DNA from: Cryptosporangium phraense
GTDB lineage: Bacteria; Actinomycetota; Actinomycetes; Mycobacteriales; Cryptosporangiaceae
DNA length: 64,000 nucleotides
Assembly: GCF_006912135.1 (NCBI RefSeq)
Contig: NZ_VIRS01000014.1
Span: forward strand, 1-64,000
Direction: 5' to 3'
Program-made: the position numbers and the translations under genes
The notes under the pieces: model-generated
Told to the model about the DNA's origin: nothing
The model's database searches: none
The model's input: the letters and a program-made list of their open reading frames with translations, nothing else
Shown here: positions 29,414 through 37,171 of the stretch, one piece after another
Numbering within the stretch: position 1 is the first letter of the stretch
Layout: each line of letters opens with the position of its first letter

Positions 29414-30397
29414 TCAGACACCAAGTCGGAAGTCCTCAAGTTTCTGCCGGATGACCATGGCGGGATCCTGGCCGTGCTTCCGATTCTCCAGCATTTGCAT
29501 TAGATCGTCGTCGTTAAATACCAATATCATTTTGCCGTGTAACATCCACTGTTCACGGCAGGTGTGCATCGCTCCCTTGTCGGCCGAATTTCGTGTCAAA
29601 ATGAAGGCGAACAGGCCTGTTTTGTGTACCGAGAGATAGTTTGCTATTTGCAGGATATGTTCCTTCTTTACGTAGCCGCAGAAATTCTTTGCATCAACCA
29701 CCAAAAAGTCGGCCCGATAGTGTTCTCGCATAAACTGCCAAAATCCGGCGGTAGCATAGTTCGGGATCGCGAAATCGCGACGATTGACGCGAGGGATATC
29801 CGCACTTTCGGAAATAGGCTTGTTTAGGGGTGGTGTGAACAGGTACTCAAGAACTTCGCCGCAGAATCTCTGGTACAAGGGCCAGTGGTCACGACCACAT
29901 TTGATGCGGGCCAACCGGCGCTGCATCTCTTCTGCCTGCGAGACTGATCGTGGGGCGGTTTGCTCGGCGCTGAAGAACTCATGTGCGTCGGATAGGAATC
30001 CGGCCTTGGCGGCAATCCTGGTGATCTCGTCTTGATCCCAAAGGACTATGTTGGATGCGCGGAGTCGTTGAACGAAGGTGGCCGACAATGATCCTGGAAT
30101 TGCAAGAACGACCGTTAGTGGGGTCTCTGCCGCGCCATCCTCTTCGAGTGCCGATCGATATTTATCCAGCCTCCAAATAAGCTCACGGATTCGCCTGTCG
30201 GTCTGAGGGGTGCTCCCTCGGACCTCGACGAGAGTAAGTGTTCCGGCTCGCTCGAAGGCGATATCTACCCTCATTCGGAGCGGTTTTGGAAGTCGGACTT
30301 CAGAGGCTAGTTCGACATCGAAAGCCCGAGGAATGATCTTCTGAAGCAACTGCGTCAGTTGCAGCTCTGAGTACCGCGGCGCCGGCTCCTCTGGCAT
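29414..30397 (-). CDS. putative nuclease with two PD-(D/E)XK-like domains
   Basis: 327 residues. The N-terminal domain has RVDIAFE (Asp45) and LTLVEVRGS (Glu58-x-Arg60), a PD-(D/E)XK pattern with Arg in place of Lys. After a helical middle, the C-terminal domain has EVLEYLF (Glu181), RRDFAIPN (Asp208) and ADFLVVDAKNF (Asp235-x-Lys237), an intact restriction-endonuclease-like core, with conserved HILQIANYLS helices. Such folds occur in restriction enzymes and abortive-infection nucleases. No methyltransferase partner is intact nearby (only a fragment). Low GC; sits just inside attR. ATG 30397 chosen as the first in-frame start. Confidence 0.72.
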   Translation of the reverse strand: MPEEPAPRYSELQLTQLLQKIIPRAFDVELASEVRLPKPLRMRVDIAFERAGTLTLVEVRGSTPQTDRRIRELIWRLDKYRSALEEDGAAETPLTVVLAIPGSLSATFVQRLRASNIVLWDQDEITRIAAKAGFLSDAHEFFSAEQTAPRSVSQAEEMQRRLARIKCGRDHWPLYQRFCGEVLEYLFTPPLNKPISESADIPRVNRRDFAIPNYATAGFWQFMREHYRADFLVVDAKNFCGYVKKEHILQIANYLSVHKTGLFAFILTRNSADKGAMHTCREQWMLHGKMILVFNDDDLMQMLENRKHGQDPAMVIRQKLEDFRLGV

Positions 30398-30819
30398 ACG
30401 TGTCCATCCTGTTTAGATCGGAACTCGACCCTATTGCATCGGTCGGACTCTGCGCACGAGTAGTGTGCCAGCGGAGCGCAGTCGGGGGCTCGGTCAGCTC
30501 TGCGCCGACAGCACCTGCCTCGTTCAGGTTCGCCACATACGGGACCGGTCCCTAGGCCGGCGGCCGTTCTGTCACACGGAGGTCACGCCAACCCTGCAAC
30601 GGCTCCGGACGTCGACGGACAGCCTCGGTCGCTGCAACCCCTCTGGCCAGCCCCGCGCCGGATGACAGAGGTCGACGCCGGACGGCAAAGTACGCGTCAC
30701 ACCGCACTTGTAATCGGGCGGTTAGGGGATCAAGCCCCCTCACCAGATCTGGTCTGACCAGGGCCTTCTGCGTTGCGCGCAGTACGTCTCCGTGGCGGCG
30801 GTTGGCTTAGAATCACTTC
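30398..30819. other. gene-free region containing attR
   Basis: 422 bp with no convincing gene. It contains the right attachment repeat and, at its end, a TAGAAT box (30808-30813) serving the DUF433 gene. Short open frames here lack coding character. Confidence 0.5.
30706..30759 (+). repeat. right attachment repeat (attR), partial tRNA-Thr copy
   Basis: Matches 26350-26403 at 49 of 54 positions: anticodon loop, anticodon 3' stem, variable loop and T arm of tRNA-Thr, with changes in the T arm (GATCAAGCC for GTTCAAGTC) and after the acceptor. The sequence before it does not resemble the tRNA 5' half, so it is not a functional tRNA. Confidence 0.85.
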
Positions 30820-31050
30820 ATGGCCCTCGACAGGATCACTGCGGAGCCCGGCAAGCTCGAGGGTCGGCCTTGTATCCGGGGTCTACGGATGTCGGTCCAG
30901 TCGGTTGTCCGGCTTGTTGCCGCCGGTTGGGCGTTCGACGAGATCCTGGCGAACTACCCGGACCTCGAACACGAGGACATCAGGCAGGCTCTTGAGTGCG
31001 CGGCTGCTGCGACTGACGCGCACGTGCTCTCGCTTCGAGAGCCGGCGTGA
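30820..31050 (+). CDS. DUF433 antitoxin (VapB45-like)
   Basis: 76 residues. ITAEPGKLEGRPCIRGLRM, VQSVVRLVAAGWAFDEILAN and YPDLEHEDIRQALECAA are the characteristic DUF433 HTH-like antitoxin motifs. Overlaps the toxin start (GTGA). A TAGAAT -10 box lies 6 nt before the ATG without a ribosome site. DUF433 proteins neutralise DUF5615 PIN-like nucleases and repress their operon. Confidence 0.88.
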   Translation: MALDRITAEPGKLEGRPCIRGLRMSVQSVVRLVAAGWAFDEILANYPDLEHEDIRQALECAAAATDAHVLSLREPA

Positions 31051-31415
31051 AGTTTCTGATCGACGAGAACCTTTCGTCGCAGCTCGCCGAATTTCTCCTG
31101 AAGTCGGGCCATGATGCTGTGCACGCTCGCGACCTGGACGCGGCGGGAGCCTCCGACGCCGACGTGATGACCCTGGCCGCTGTTAGTGACGCGTGATTGT
31201 CTCCGCGGATCGGGATTTTGGCGCCTTGCTCGCGTATGGCCGCGCCACGGAACCCGTCAGTGATCCTTATTCGAGCGCTCATCGGTCGACGCCCATCTGA
31301 ACTGGCCGCGATTCTGATCGCGAACCTCAACGAAGTCGCGGCAGACCTTGAACATGGCGCCGTCGTGGCATTCACCAAGACTGAGATCCGGGTGCGTCGG
31401 CTCCCGTTGCGGTGA
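31047..31415 (+). pseudogene. DUF5615 PIN-like toxin, frameshifted
   Basis: GTG 31047 starts KFLIDENLSSQLAEFLLKSG and ARDLDAAGASDADVM, with the N-terminal PIN Asp in LIDEN, but a TGA follows at 31194. The protein continues in another frame as VIVSADRDFGALLAYGRA (second acidic motif) and then back in the first frame as PSVILIRALIGRRPSELA to TGA near 31415. A loss of about four bases in a CG-rich run and a compensating single-base change would explain it. Total length fits the family (about 120 residues). The nuclease is therefore predicted inactive, while the antitoxin is intact. Confidence 0.8.
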
Positions 31416-31596
31416 CGCCGTAGCCAACACGTCGGACGACGCCGCGCGCCCACAGACAGTGACCCGCGCGGCCCTGGATCGTGAGCGTGTGATCGCGGAG
31501 GTCGAATCGCGCCCAGGCGAGGCAGCAGACTCCGCTTCGGCGTAGGGCGGCAGCACATCTGGGCGCATCGCACAAGCGCAGATAGACAGCCTGAAC

Positions 31597-31616
31597 TAAT
31601 CAGCCTAGGCTGACTA
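31597..31616. promoter_or_regulatory. MarR-type operator overlapping a leaderless promoter
   Basis: TAATCAGCCTAGGCTGACTA is a 20-bp inverted repeat with one mismatched pair, ending 2 nt before the GTG of the MarR gene. It covers a TAGGCT -10 box (31606-31611). Such autoregulatory palindromes are typical of MarR-family loci. Confidence 0.75.
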
Positions 31617-31618
31617 AC

Positions 31619-32053
31619 GTGCCAAACCGCGAAGAGGCAGCAGCCACCGCCCAGCGGCTCCGGATCGTCTTCGGGCGGCTCCGCCGCCGACTCCAAGACG
31701 CCTCCGCGGTCAGCGGCCTCAGCGCCCCCCAAGCCTCCGCCCTGGCGCGCCTCGCTCTCAACGAACCGGCCTCCGCGAGCCAACTCGCCGGCGCCGAGCG
31801 CGTCCGTCCGCAGTCGATGGCCAAGACCATCGCCGCGCTGCACGACCTCGGCCTCATCCGCCGCGAGGCGGACCCCGACGACGGCCGCCAGAAGTGGATC
31901 TACCTCACCGACGAAGGCCGCGCCGCCGCCCAGGGGGCCCGCAGCCACCGCGAGGAGTGGCTCACCGATGCGATCGCCCAGCGCTTCACCGACGACGAGC
32001 GCCACCTGATCGACCAGGCCCTCACCCTGCTGGAAAGGGTCGTCGACCAATGA
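31619..32053 (+). CDS. MarR-family transcriptional regulator
   Basis: 144 residues, winged helix. LSAPQASALARLALNEPASASQLAGAE leads to the recognition helix, RVRPQSMAKTIAALHDLGLI, then the wing READPDDGRQKWIYLTDEG, and C-terminal dimerisation helices. GTG start directly after its presumed operator. ATGA overlap with the MFS gene; it most likely controls that drug exporter in response to a ligand. Confidence 0.93.
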   Translation: MPNREEAAATAQRLRIVFGRLRRRLQDASAVSGLSAPQASALARLALNEPASASQLAGAERVRPQSMAKTIAALHDLGLIRREADPDDGRQKWIYLTDEGRAAAQGARSHREEWLTDAIAQRFTDDERHLIDQALTLLERVVDQ

Positions 32054-33411
32054 CGCTCCGAGAGAGACTCCGCCCGACCAACACCGGCTTCGACCGCAAA
32101 CTCATCGCCCCACTCGTCGCCGGCGCCGTCCTCAACCCCATCAACTCCACGATCATCTCGGTCGCGCTCATCCCGATCGGAGTAGCGCTCGGCGAACCAC
32201 CCAGGGCAACCGCCTGGCTCATCTCGTCGCTCTACCTCGCGACCGCCGTCGGGCAGCCCGTCGTCGGCCGGCTGATCGACGTCTACGGGCCGCGTCGACT
32301 GTTCCTCCCGGCGACCGCCCTCGTCGGGCTGGCCGGCGTCATCGGCGCGCTCGCGCCGAACCTCGGCGTGCTGATCGCGGCCCGGGTCATCCTGGGGTTC
32401 GGCACCTGCGCCGGCTACCCCGCCGCGATGCGCCTGATCCGCGACGAGGCCGACCGCACCGGCCAGGGCAGCCCGGCCGGGATCCTGACGATCCTGGCCA
32501 TCTCGACCCAGACCATCGCGGTCATCGGGCCCCCGCTCGGCGGCCTGCTGATCGGTCTCGGCGGATGGCGCACCACGCTCGCGATCAACGTCCCGATCGC
32601 CGCGGCCGCGTTCCTCCTCGGCCAGAGACGCTTCCCGAAAGACACCCGGAGCAACGGCAGACCCAACCTCGACTACACCGGCATCGTGCTCTTCGCGACC
32701 ACCCTCGTCGCCCTGCTCCTGTTCCTGATGAACCCCCGCCCCACCAACGCCTACCTCCTCGCCATCGCCGCGGCCGCCGCCACCGGTTTCGCGGTCCGCG
32801 AACTCCGCCACCCCGACCCGTTCATCGACCTCCGCGTCCTCGGCGGCAACGTCCCGCTCCTGCTCACCTACGGACGCGCCCTGCTGGCGTACATCGTCGG
32901 CTACAGCTTCCTGTTCGGGTTCACGCAGTGGCTCGAGGAAGGTCGCGGCCTCGCCGCCGGCCACGCGGGCCTCGTCCTGCTGCCGATGTTCGCGACGGCC
33001 ATCGTCGTCTCGGCCGTCACCGGACGCCGGGAGGAGCTCCGCGGAAAGCTGATCGTCGCGTCGGCCGCGCAGGTCCTGGCCTGCGCCTTGCTGCTCACGC
33101 TGCACCCGCACAGCCCGATCTGGCTGGTCGTCGGGATCGTGCTGATCTTCGGCCTCCCGCAGGGCCTCAACAGCATCGCGCTGCAGAACGCGGTCTACCG
33201 CCAGGCCAACCCGGCCGACATCGGCGCGTCCGCCGGCCTGCTCCGCACGTTCGGCTACCTCGGCGCGATCACGTCCTCGGCCGCGCTCGGCGGCTTCTAC
33301 GGAGCGCGCGCCGACACGGTCGGCCTGCACCACCTCGCGGTGTTCCTGGTCGCGACCGGCGCCGCGTACCTCCTCGTCAACGTCTTCGACCGATCCCTGA
33401 GGAAGCGATGA
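32050..33411 (+). CDS. MFS drug transporter (DHA2-like)
   Basis: 453 residues with about 12-14 membrane helices. NPINSTIISVALIPIG in helix 1, the loop 2-3 motif GRLIDVYGPRRLFL, and a PPLGGLLI helix-5 motif are typical of proton-driven drug exporters. Translationally coupled at both ends (ATGA) with the MarR regulator and the isochorismatase-like gene. Confidence 0.9.
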   Translation: MTLRERLRPTNTGFDRKLIAPLVAGAVLNPINSTIISVALIPIGVALGEPPRATAWLISSLYLATAVGQPVVGRLIDVYGPRRLFLPATALVGLAGVIGALAPNLGVLIAARVILGFGTCAGYPAAMRLIRDEADRTGQGSPAGILTILAISTQTIAVIGPPLGGLLIGLGGWRTTLAINVPIAAAAFLLGQRRFPKDTRSNGRPNLDYTGIVLFATTLVALLLFLMNPRPTNAYLLAIAAAAATGFAVRELRHPDPFIDLRVLGGNVPLLLTYGRALLAYIVGYSFLFGFTQWLEEGRGLAAGHAGLVLLPMFATAIVVSAVTGRREELRGKLIVASAAQVLACALLLTLHPHSPIWLVVGIVLIFGLPQGLNSIALQNAVYRQANPADIGASAGLLRTFGYLGAITSSAALGGFYGARADTVGLHHLAVFLVATGAAYLLVNVFDRSLRKR

Positions 33412-33962
33412 ACCGCACCGCGCTGCTCGTCATGGACTACCAGGTCGGCCTGCTGCACCGCGTCGCCGATCCTGGCGGGCTCCTGGCCCGCGTCAACTCC
33501 GCTGTCGCGGAGACCCGTCGCCACGGCGGCCACGTCGGTTGGGTCCGCGTCGCGTTCACCGACGACGATTTCGACGCGATCCCGCCGACCAGCGTCATGG
33601 CCCGCAACGGGCGCCGCCCCGAGTTCCACGTCGACGCCCCGACGACCCGGATCGACCCCACCCTCGATCAGCAGCCCCACGACATCGCCGTCCGCAAGAC
33701 CCGCGTCGGCGCCTTCACCACGACCGACCTCGATCACCAGCTCCGGGCCCGCGGCGTCACGAGGCTGGTGCTCGCCGGCATCAGCACCAGCGGTGTCGTG
33801 CTCAGCACCGTCCGCGAGGCGATGGACCGCGACTACGAGATCGTCGTCCTCAGCGACGCCTGCGCCGACCCCGACCCGGACACCCACGCGTTCCTCACCG
33901 AGAAACTCTTCCCGAGGTCCGCGACCGTGACCGATTCCCTCCCGCCGTCCCGACCGGCCTAG
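33408..33962 (+). CDS. isochorismatase-like hydrolase lacking the catalytic Cys
   Basis: 184 residues, Rossmann-like isochorismatase fold. Asp in LLVMDYQVG and Lys in AVRKTRVGAF of the triad are present, but the nucleophile motif reads LAGISTSGVVLSTVREA, with Val where cysteine hydrolases have Cys. Non-cysteine members such as EntB also lack it, so another chemistry or a binding role is possible. Last gene of the MarR-MFS operon; 4-bp convergent overlap with the GNAT gene. Confidence 0.82.
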   Translation: MNRTALLVMDYQVGLLHRVADPGGLLARVNSAVAETRRHGGHVGWVRVAFTDDDFDAIPPTSVMARNGRRPEFHVDAPTTRIDPTLDQQPHDIAVRKTRVGAFTTTDLDHQLRARGVTRLVLAGISTSGVVLSTVREAMDRDYEIVVLSDACADPDPDTHAFLTEKLFPRSATVTDSLPPSRPA

Positions 33963-34516
33963 TCGTCCGTCAGGACGGCGATCTCGGACGCGGTCAGATC
34001 CCGGTCTGCGTACAGCAACCGAATCGCGCGCGGGTCGGGATTTCCGGCATCCGGGCCGCGCCAGACCGGGCGCAGCCCGGCGCGCTCGGTCGCGCGCTGG
34101 GAGCGCAGATTCCCCTCCAGCAGGTACGCGGTCATCGGCAGGTCCGGCCGCAGCTCGGCCGCGGCCGCAACCGCCTCGCGGACGATCTCCTGCGCCAGCC
34201 CCCGCCCCCAGAAGGCCGGCCGCAGCCGATACCCCAGGTTCCAGGCGACGTCGTACCGGACGAAACACCCACCGATGCCGACGAGCTCACCACCGGGCGT
34301 GCGCGCGACCCACATCCCCAACCCGTCGTGCGCCCACCCCGACCGCCACCGGACCACCATCCCGAGCGTCTGCTCCACGGACCCGTGCCGGGCCAGCGGA
34401 TCGGCCGCCCACACCTGCGGATCGGCGTACAGCTCGTACAGGTCCGGGACGTCGGACTCGCCGGGCACGGTCAGCGCCAGCCGCGCGGTCGAGACCACCC
34501 GGAAGCTTGTCACCAT
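33959..34516 (-). CDS. GNAT-family acetyltransferase (RimJ/RimL type)
   Basis: 185 residues. STARLALTVPGESDVPDLYE at the N-terminus, VGIGGCFVRYDVAWNLGYRL, and the acetyl-CoA loop FWGRGLAQEIVREAVAAAA, then EGNLRSQRATERAGLRPV. The RimJ/RimL-like pattern suggests acetylation of an amino group of a protein or small molecule. ATG at 34516, only 6 bp from the divergent GNAT gene. Confidence 0.85.
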   Translation of the reverse strand: MVTSFRVVSTARLALTVPGESDVPDLYELYADPQVWAADPLARHGSVEQTLGMVVRWRSGWAHDGLGMWVARTPGGELVGIGGCFVRYDVAWNLGYRLRPAFWGRGLAQEIVREAVAAAAELRPDLPMTAYLLEGNLRSQRATERAGLRPVWRGPDAGNPDPRAIRLLYADRDLTASEIAVLTDD

Positions 34517-34522
34517 GGCCCC

Positions 34523-35413
34523 ATGACCTACCAGGTGCGCCGGATCGAGCCGAACGACTTCCGGGAGCTCAAGCGTCTGCGGCTCGAGGCGCTGAAGAAC
34601 TCCCCGCTGGCGTTCGTCGAACAGTACGACGACGCGGTCGTGCTGCCGGACAGCGCCTGGCGCGACCGCGCGTCCACGCAGATCGGGTTCGCCGCCGTCG
34701 CCGGCGGCCGGTTCGTCGGCATGGCCGGTGTCTTCCGCGAGGCGGAGGTCATCCACCACGTGTCCGCGATGCTCGTCGGCGTCTACGTGACGCCGGCGTT
34801 CCGCGGAGGTGCCTACGGCACCGCGCAGGCGGTGACGGCCGCGGCCGTCACCTTCGCGTTCGAACACCTGCATGCGGACGTCGTCCGGCTGTTCGTTCTC
34901 GACCTCAACGAACGGGCCAAGGCGTTCTACCGGCGAGCCGGCTTCACCGAGACCGGCCACACGATCCGCTATCCCCCGGACCCGGCCTACCTCGAACGGG
35001 AGATGGCGCTCACCGAGCGCATGCCCCCCGAACAGCCGTCGTCTCATCTAGAGCCTCAGAGCGACTCTCTGGCTACAGTGCGCTCCATGGAGCAAGTGGA
35101 CGAAGAAACGATCGACGACGCGCTCGACGTTCTCGAATACCTGAGCGAGTGGCGGCTCGCACCCCAGCGCTGGGAGAGCGTCCAGGCCATCCTGGACCGC
35201 ATGGACATCGCGCTCCGGACCGCCGACGGGCCGGCCCTCCGGCGCGCGGTCGCCGAGCTCGAGCTCAGCGGGCCGGTCCGCGCCAACCGGATCGGCACCG
35301 CCGAGATCATCACCGCGCCCTCGCGAATCGTGGACCGGCAGAACACCCTGGTTCACGTCCTGACCGTCAACAAAGGACGGAAAAACGGCGATGCAGAACC
35401 GCTTTCTTCCTGA
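34523..35413 (+). CDS. GNAT acetyltransferase reading in frame into a CATRA-associated small protein
   Basis: Residues 1-170 form a GNAT domain: VRRIEPNDFRELKRLRLEAL, a beta4 MLVGVYVTPAFRGGAYG acetyl-CoA loop, and FVLDLNERAKAFYRRAGF. The frame has no stop after the domain (YLEREMALTERM); it continues through a 22-residue linker into the whole CATRA-associated protein, giving a 296-residue product. Either this is a genuine fusion or the GNAT lost its stop codon. The downstream unit has its own start and -10 box, so both products may be made. Confidence 0.7.
   Translation: MTYQVRRIEPNDFRELKRLRLEALKNSPLAFVEQYDDAVVLPDSAWRDRASTQIGFAAVAGGRFVGMAGVFREAEVIHHVSAMLVGVYVTPAFRGGAYGTAQAVTAAAVTFAFEHLHADVVRLFVLDLNERAKAFYRRAGFTETGHTIRYPPDPAYLEREMALTERMPPEQPSSHLEPQSDSLATVRSMEQVDEETIDDALDVLEYLSEWRLAPQRWESVQAILDRMDIALRTADGPALRRAVAELELSGPVRANRIGTAEIITAPSRIVDRQNTLVHVLTVNKGRKNGDAEPLSS
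35087..35413 (+). CDS. CATRA system-associated small protein (CASP-type)
   Basis: 108 residues from ATG 35087: DALDVLEYLSEWRLAPQRWE, VQAILDRMDIALRTAD, LRRAVAELELSGPVRANRIG, then a conserved NTLVHVL. This is the pattern I know from small proteins annotated as CATRA-system associated and found beside CATRA proteins in actinobacterial NTP-dependent conflict systems. A TACAGT -10 box (35074-35079) lies 7 nt before the ATG, so an independent leaderless message is likely. Overlaps the CATRA gene by 23 bp. Function in the system is unknown. Confidence 0.72.
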   Translation: MEQVDEETIDDALDVLEYLSEWRLAPQRWESVQAILDRMDIALRTADGPALRRAVAELELSGPVRANRIGTAEIITAPSRIVDRQNTLVHVLTVNKGRKNGDAEPLSS

Positions 35414-37097
35414 GCAGGAGCTCGTCGCCCACCTCTACGCCCCGCTCGACGGCCCCCACGCCGACACGGCCTACCAGCAGATCAGCGCGATCTGGAAGCG
35501 GTGCCGATCCGAGCTGAACATGACGCTCTCCATCCCCGGCACCGACCTGCCGACCGACTTACCGGAGAAGTTCACCCGCGAAGGCAGCGCCCTCGCCGGT
35601 CTGCAGGACCGCGTCGCCGACTACCAGGCGATCGTCCGGCACGAGCACGAGGTGCTCAACCTGTCCCTGGTCTTCGCCACGCCGGTCGCCGACCACGACC
35701 GCAAACCCCGGATCGGGGCGGCCGCGCCGCTGGGCTGGCGTGAATACGCCCGCTGGTGGCGGCAACTGACCGCGAACGGCCTCGACGCACTGCTCGGCTC
35801 GGTCGTGATTTTCCAGGCCAAGCGTCCGGAGGAGAGCACCGACTACGTCAGCTGGGGCGCCGACGCCGGCGCGGTGCTGCCGCCCGGCCCGACCGACGAA
35901 CCCGGCTGGCGTCAACGCCCCACCAACGCCGGCGAGTTCGCGCTCTGGGAGGTCGCTCCGGCCGACGACGACGGCGGCGACCGCCGGCTCGTCGTGCTCG
36001 CCGAGCCCGGCCGGGACCGCCAGCTGTCCGACTTCACCTGGAGCTCCGGTGACGTCCGGCTCCCGCCGCTGGCCCGCTACCTGATGCACGCGGCGAAGCT
36101 CCGGTTCCACTCCCGCGTCCGCGGTGACGGCAGCGCCCTGACCGACCTGCGCCGCCGCGTCGAAACGCGCGTCGGCCGCTTGACCGACGGCCTCAGCCGT
36201 CCCGACGCGGATCTCCGCGACGAGGCCGCGGACCTCGTCCGCGACGAGGCGATCCTCCGTGCGACGCAGGCCGAGCTCCGGAACATGCGCCGCTCGGTCG
36301 AGATCGCCGAGGACAACATGCGCAACGCGATCGACGACCTGCTGCCCTCGGACGCCCGGCTCGTCCGCTGGCTGAAACCGCAACTGGGCGACGACATCGA
36401 GTTCGTCAACATCGCCCGCGAGCAGGCGGAGGGCCTGCGCGGGCTGATCCGGGACGCGGGCCTGCTCGACCGCCGCGCCGAGCCACCCGCCGACTATTCG
36501 GTACTGACCCCGCCCGAGCCGACGACCCACCAATTGTCGGACCGCGTCGAGCAGCGCATGGGCTTCGGCATCGACGTCGTCGGCTACAGCACCCGGCCGA
36601 CGCCCCGTCAGGTCGAGATCCAGCGGCGCATCGCCACGCTGGTGGAGCAGGTCGTCAGCGACCTCGGCGTCCCGCTCGGCGCCACCGACCGGCAGGACGC
36701 CGGCGACGGCATGATGGTCGTCCTGCCGGCCGGAATCGAGGTCCCGACGGCTCTACCCCGCTTACTGCTCGGCTGGCGGTCCCGCCTGGCCGCCGACAAC
36801 GACCAGCACGAGGACCGGCTGCGGATGCGGCTCGCGGTGTCGATGGGTGGCTTCTCCCGGGCGGCGATCGGCTACGCCGGAGGAACGATCATCGAGATCG
36901 GACGTCTCCTCGACAGCGACGAGCTGCGCAGTGCGCTGGCCGAGGACGAGAGCCTGGAGCTGGCCGCGCTGCTCTCCGACCCGCTGTATCAGCAGGTCGT
37001 GGGCGAGCGCTTCGACGGTCTTCAGCCGGAGGAATTCGAGCACGCCGAGATCCAGAAGAAGCAGTACCGCCGTGCGGCCTGGCTCTGGCGCGGCTGA
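35391..37097 (+). CDS. CATRA (caspase/TPR-repeat-associated) conflict-system protein with cyclase-like C-terminus
   Basis: 568 residues; ATG 35391 with AAAGGACGG ahead. N-terminal CATRA-N-like domain (residues 1-240: LVAHLYAPLDGP, ISAIWKRCRSELNMTL, VVIFQAKRP), a long helical/coiled-coil middle (250-360), and a C-terminal domain (about 388-565) resembling class III nucleotide cyclases: FGIDVVGYS (Asp395) and DRQDAGDGMMVVLP (Asp439) match the two metal-binding Asp positions; the usual VNLAARL motif is replaced by IIEIGRLLD (Glu502, Arg505). Family knowledge: CATRA proteins accompany caspase-like peptidases with TPRs in actinobacterial conflict systems. No caspase gene is seen in the window. Confidence 0.75.
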   Translation: MQNRFLPEQELVAHLYAPLDGPHADTAYQQISAIWKRCRSELNMTLSIPGTDLPTDLPEKFTREGSALAGLQDRVADYQAIVRHEHEVLNLSLVFATPVADHDRKPRIGAAAPLGWREYARWWRQLTANGLDALLGSVVIFQAKRPEESTDYVSWGADAGAVLPPGPTDEPGWRQRPTNAGEFALWEVAPADDDGGDRRLVVLAEPGRDRQLSDFTWSSGDVRLPPLARYLMHAAKLRFHSRVRGDGSALTDLRRRVETRVGRLTDGLSRPDADLRDEAADLVRDEAILRATQAELRNMRRSVEIAEDNMRNAIDDLLPSDARLVRWLKPQLGDDIEFVNIAREQAEGLRGLIRDAGLLDRRAEPPADYSVLTPPEPTTHQLSDRVEQRMGFGIDVVGYSTRPTPRQVEIQRRIATLVEQVVSDLGVPLGATDRQDAGDGMMVVLPAGIEVPTALPRLLLGWRSRLAADNDQHEDRLRMRLAVSMGGFSRAAIGYAGGTIIEIGRLLDSDELRSALAEDESLELAALLSDPLYQQVVGERFDGLQPEEFEHAEIQKKQYRRAAWLWRG

Positions 37098-37171
37098 GCG
37101 TCGTTTCCTCTGGACGTCACCCGCGGGTCGGAGACGCGAATGAGGTCGCGGTTGCGGGGTAGGCCGGGTCC

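Larger units (their letters stand above)
26350..30759. mobile_element. decayed tRNA-Thr-integrated island carrying defence-like genes
   Basis: About 4.4 kb bounded by the 54-bp imperfect direct repeat of the tRNA-Thr 3' half. Next to attL lies a frameshifted tyrosine integrase, in the usual position and orientation, followed by remnants of small plasmid-type genes and a GntR regulator. The cargo (TIR protein, double-nuclease protein) is visibly poorer in GC and uses A/T-ending codons unlike the surrounding genes. No replication, transfer or active integrase gene remains, so it is probably immobile. Confidence 0.82.

Noticed and set aside
30552-30743. A second tRNA-Thr gene at the right end of the island
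   Set aside because: Only the 3' half matches; there is no D arm or 5' acceptor strand, and the T loop is altered.
31348-31545. Small open frames between the broken toxin and the MarR gene
   Set aside because: They overlap the toxin remnant in other frames and show no start signals or family match.
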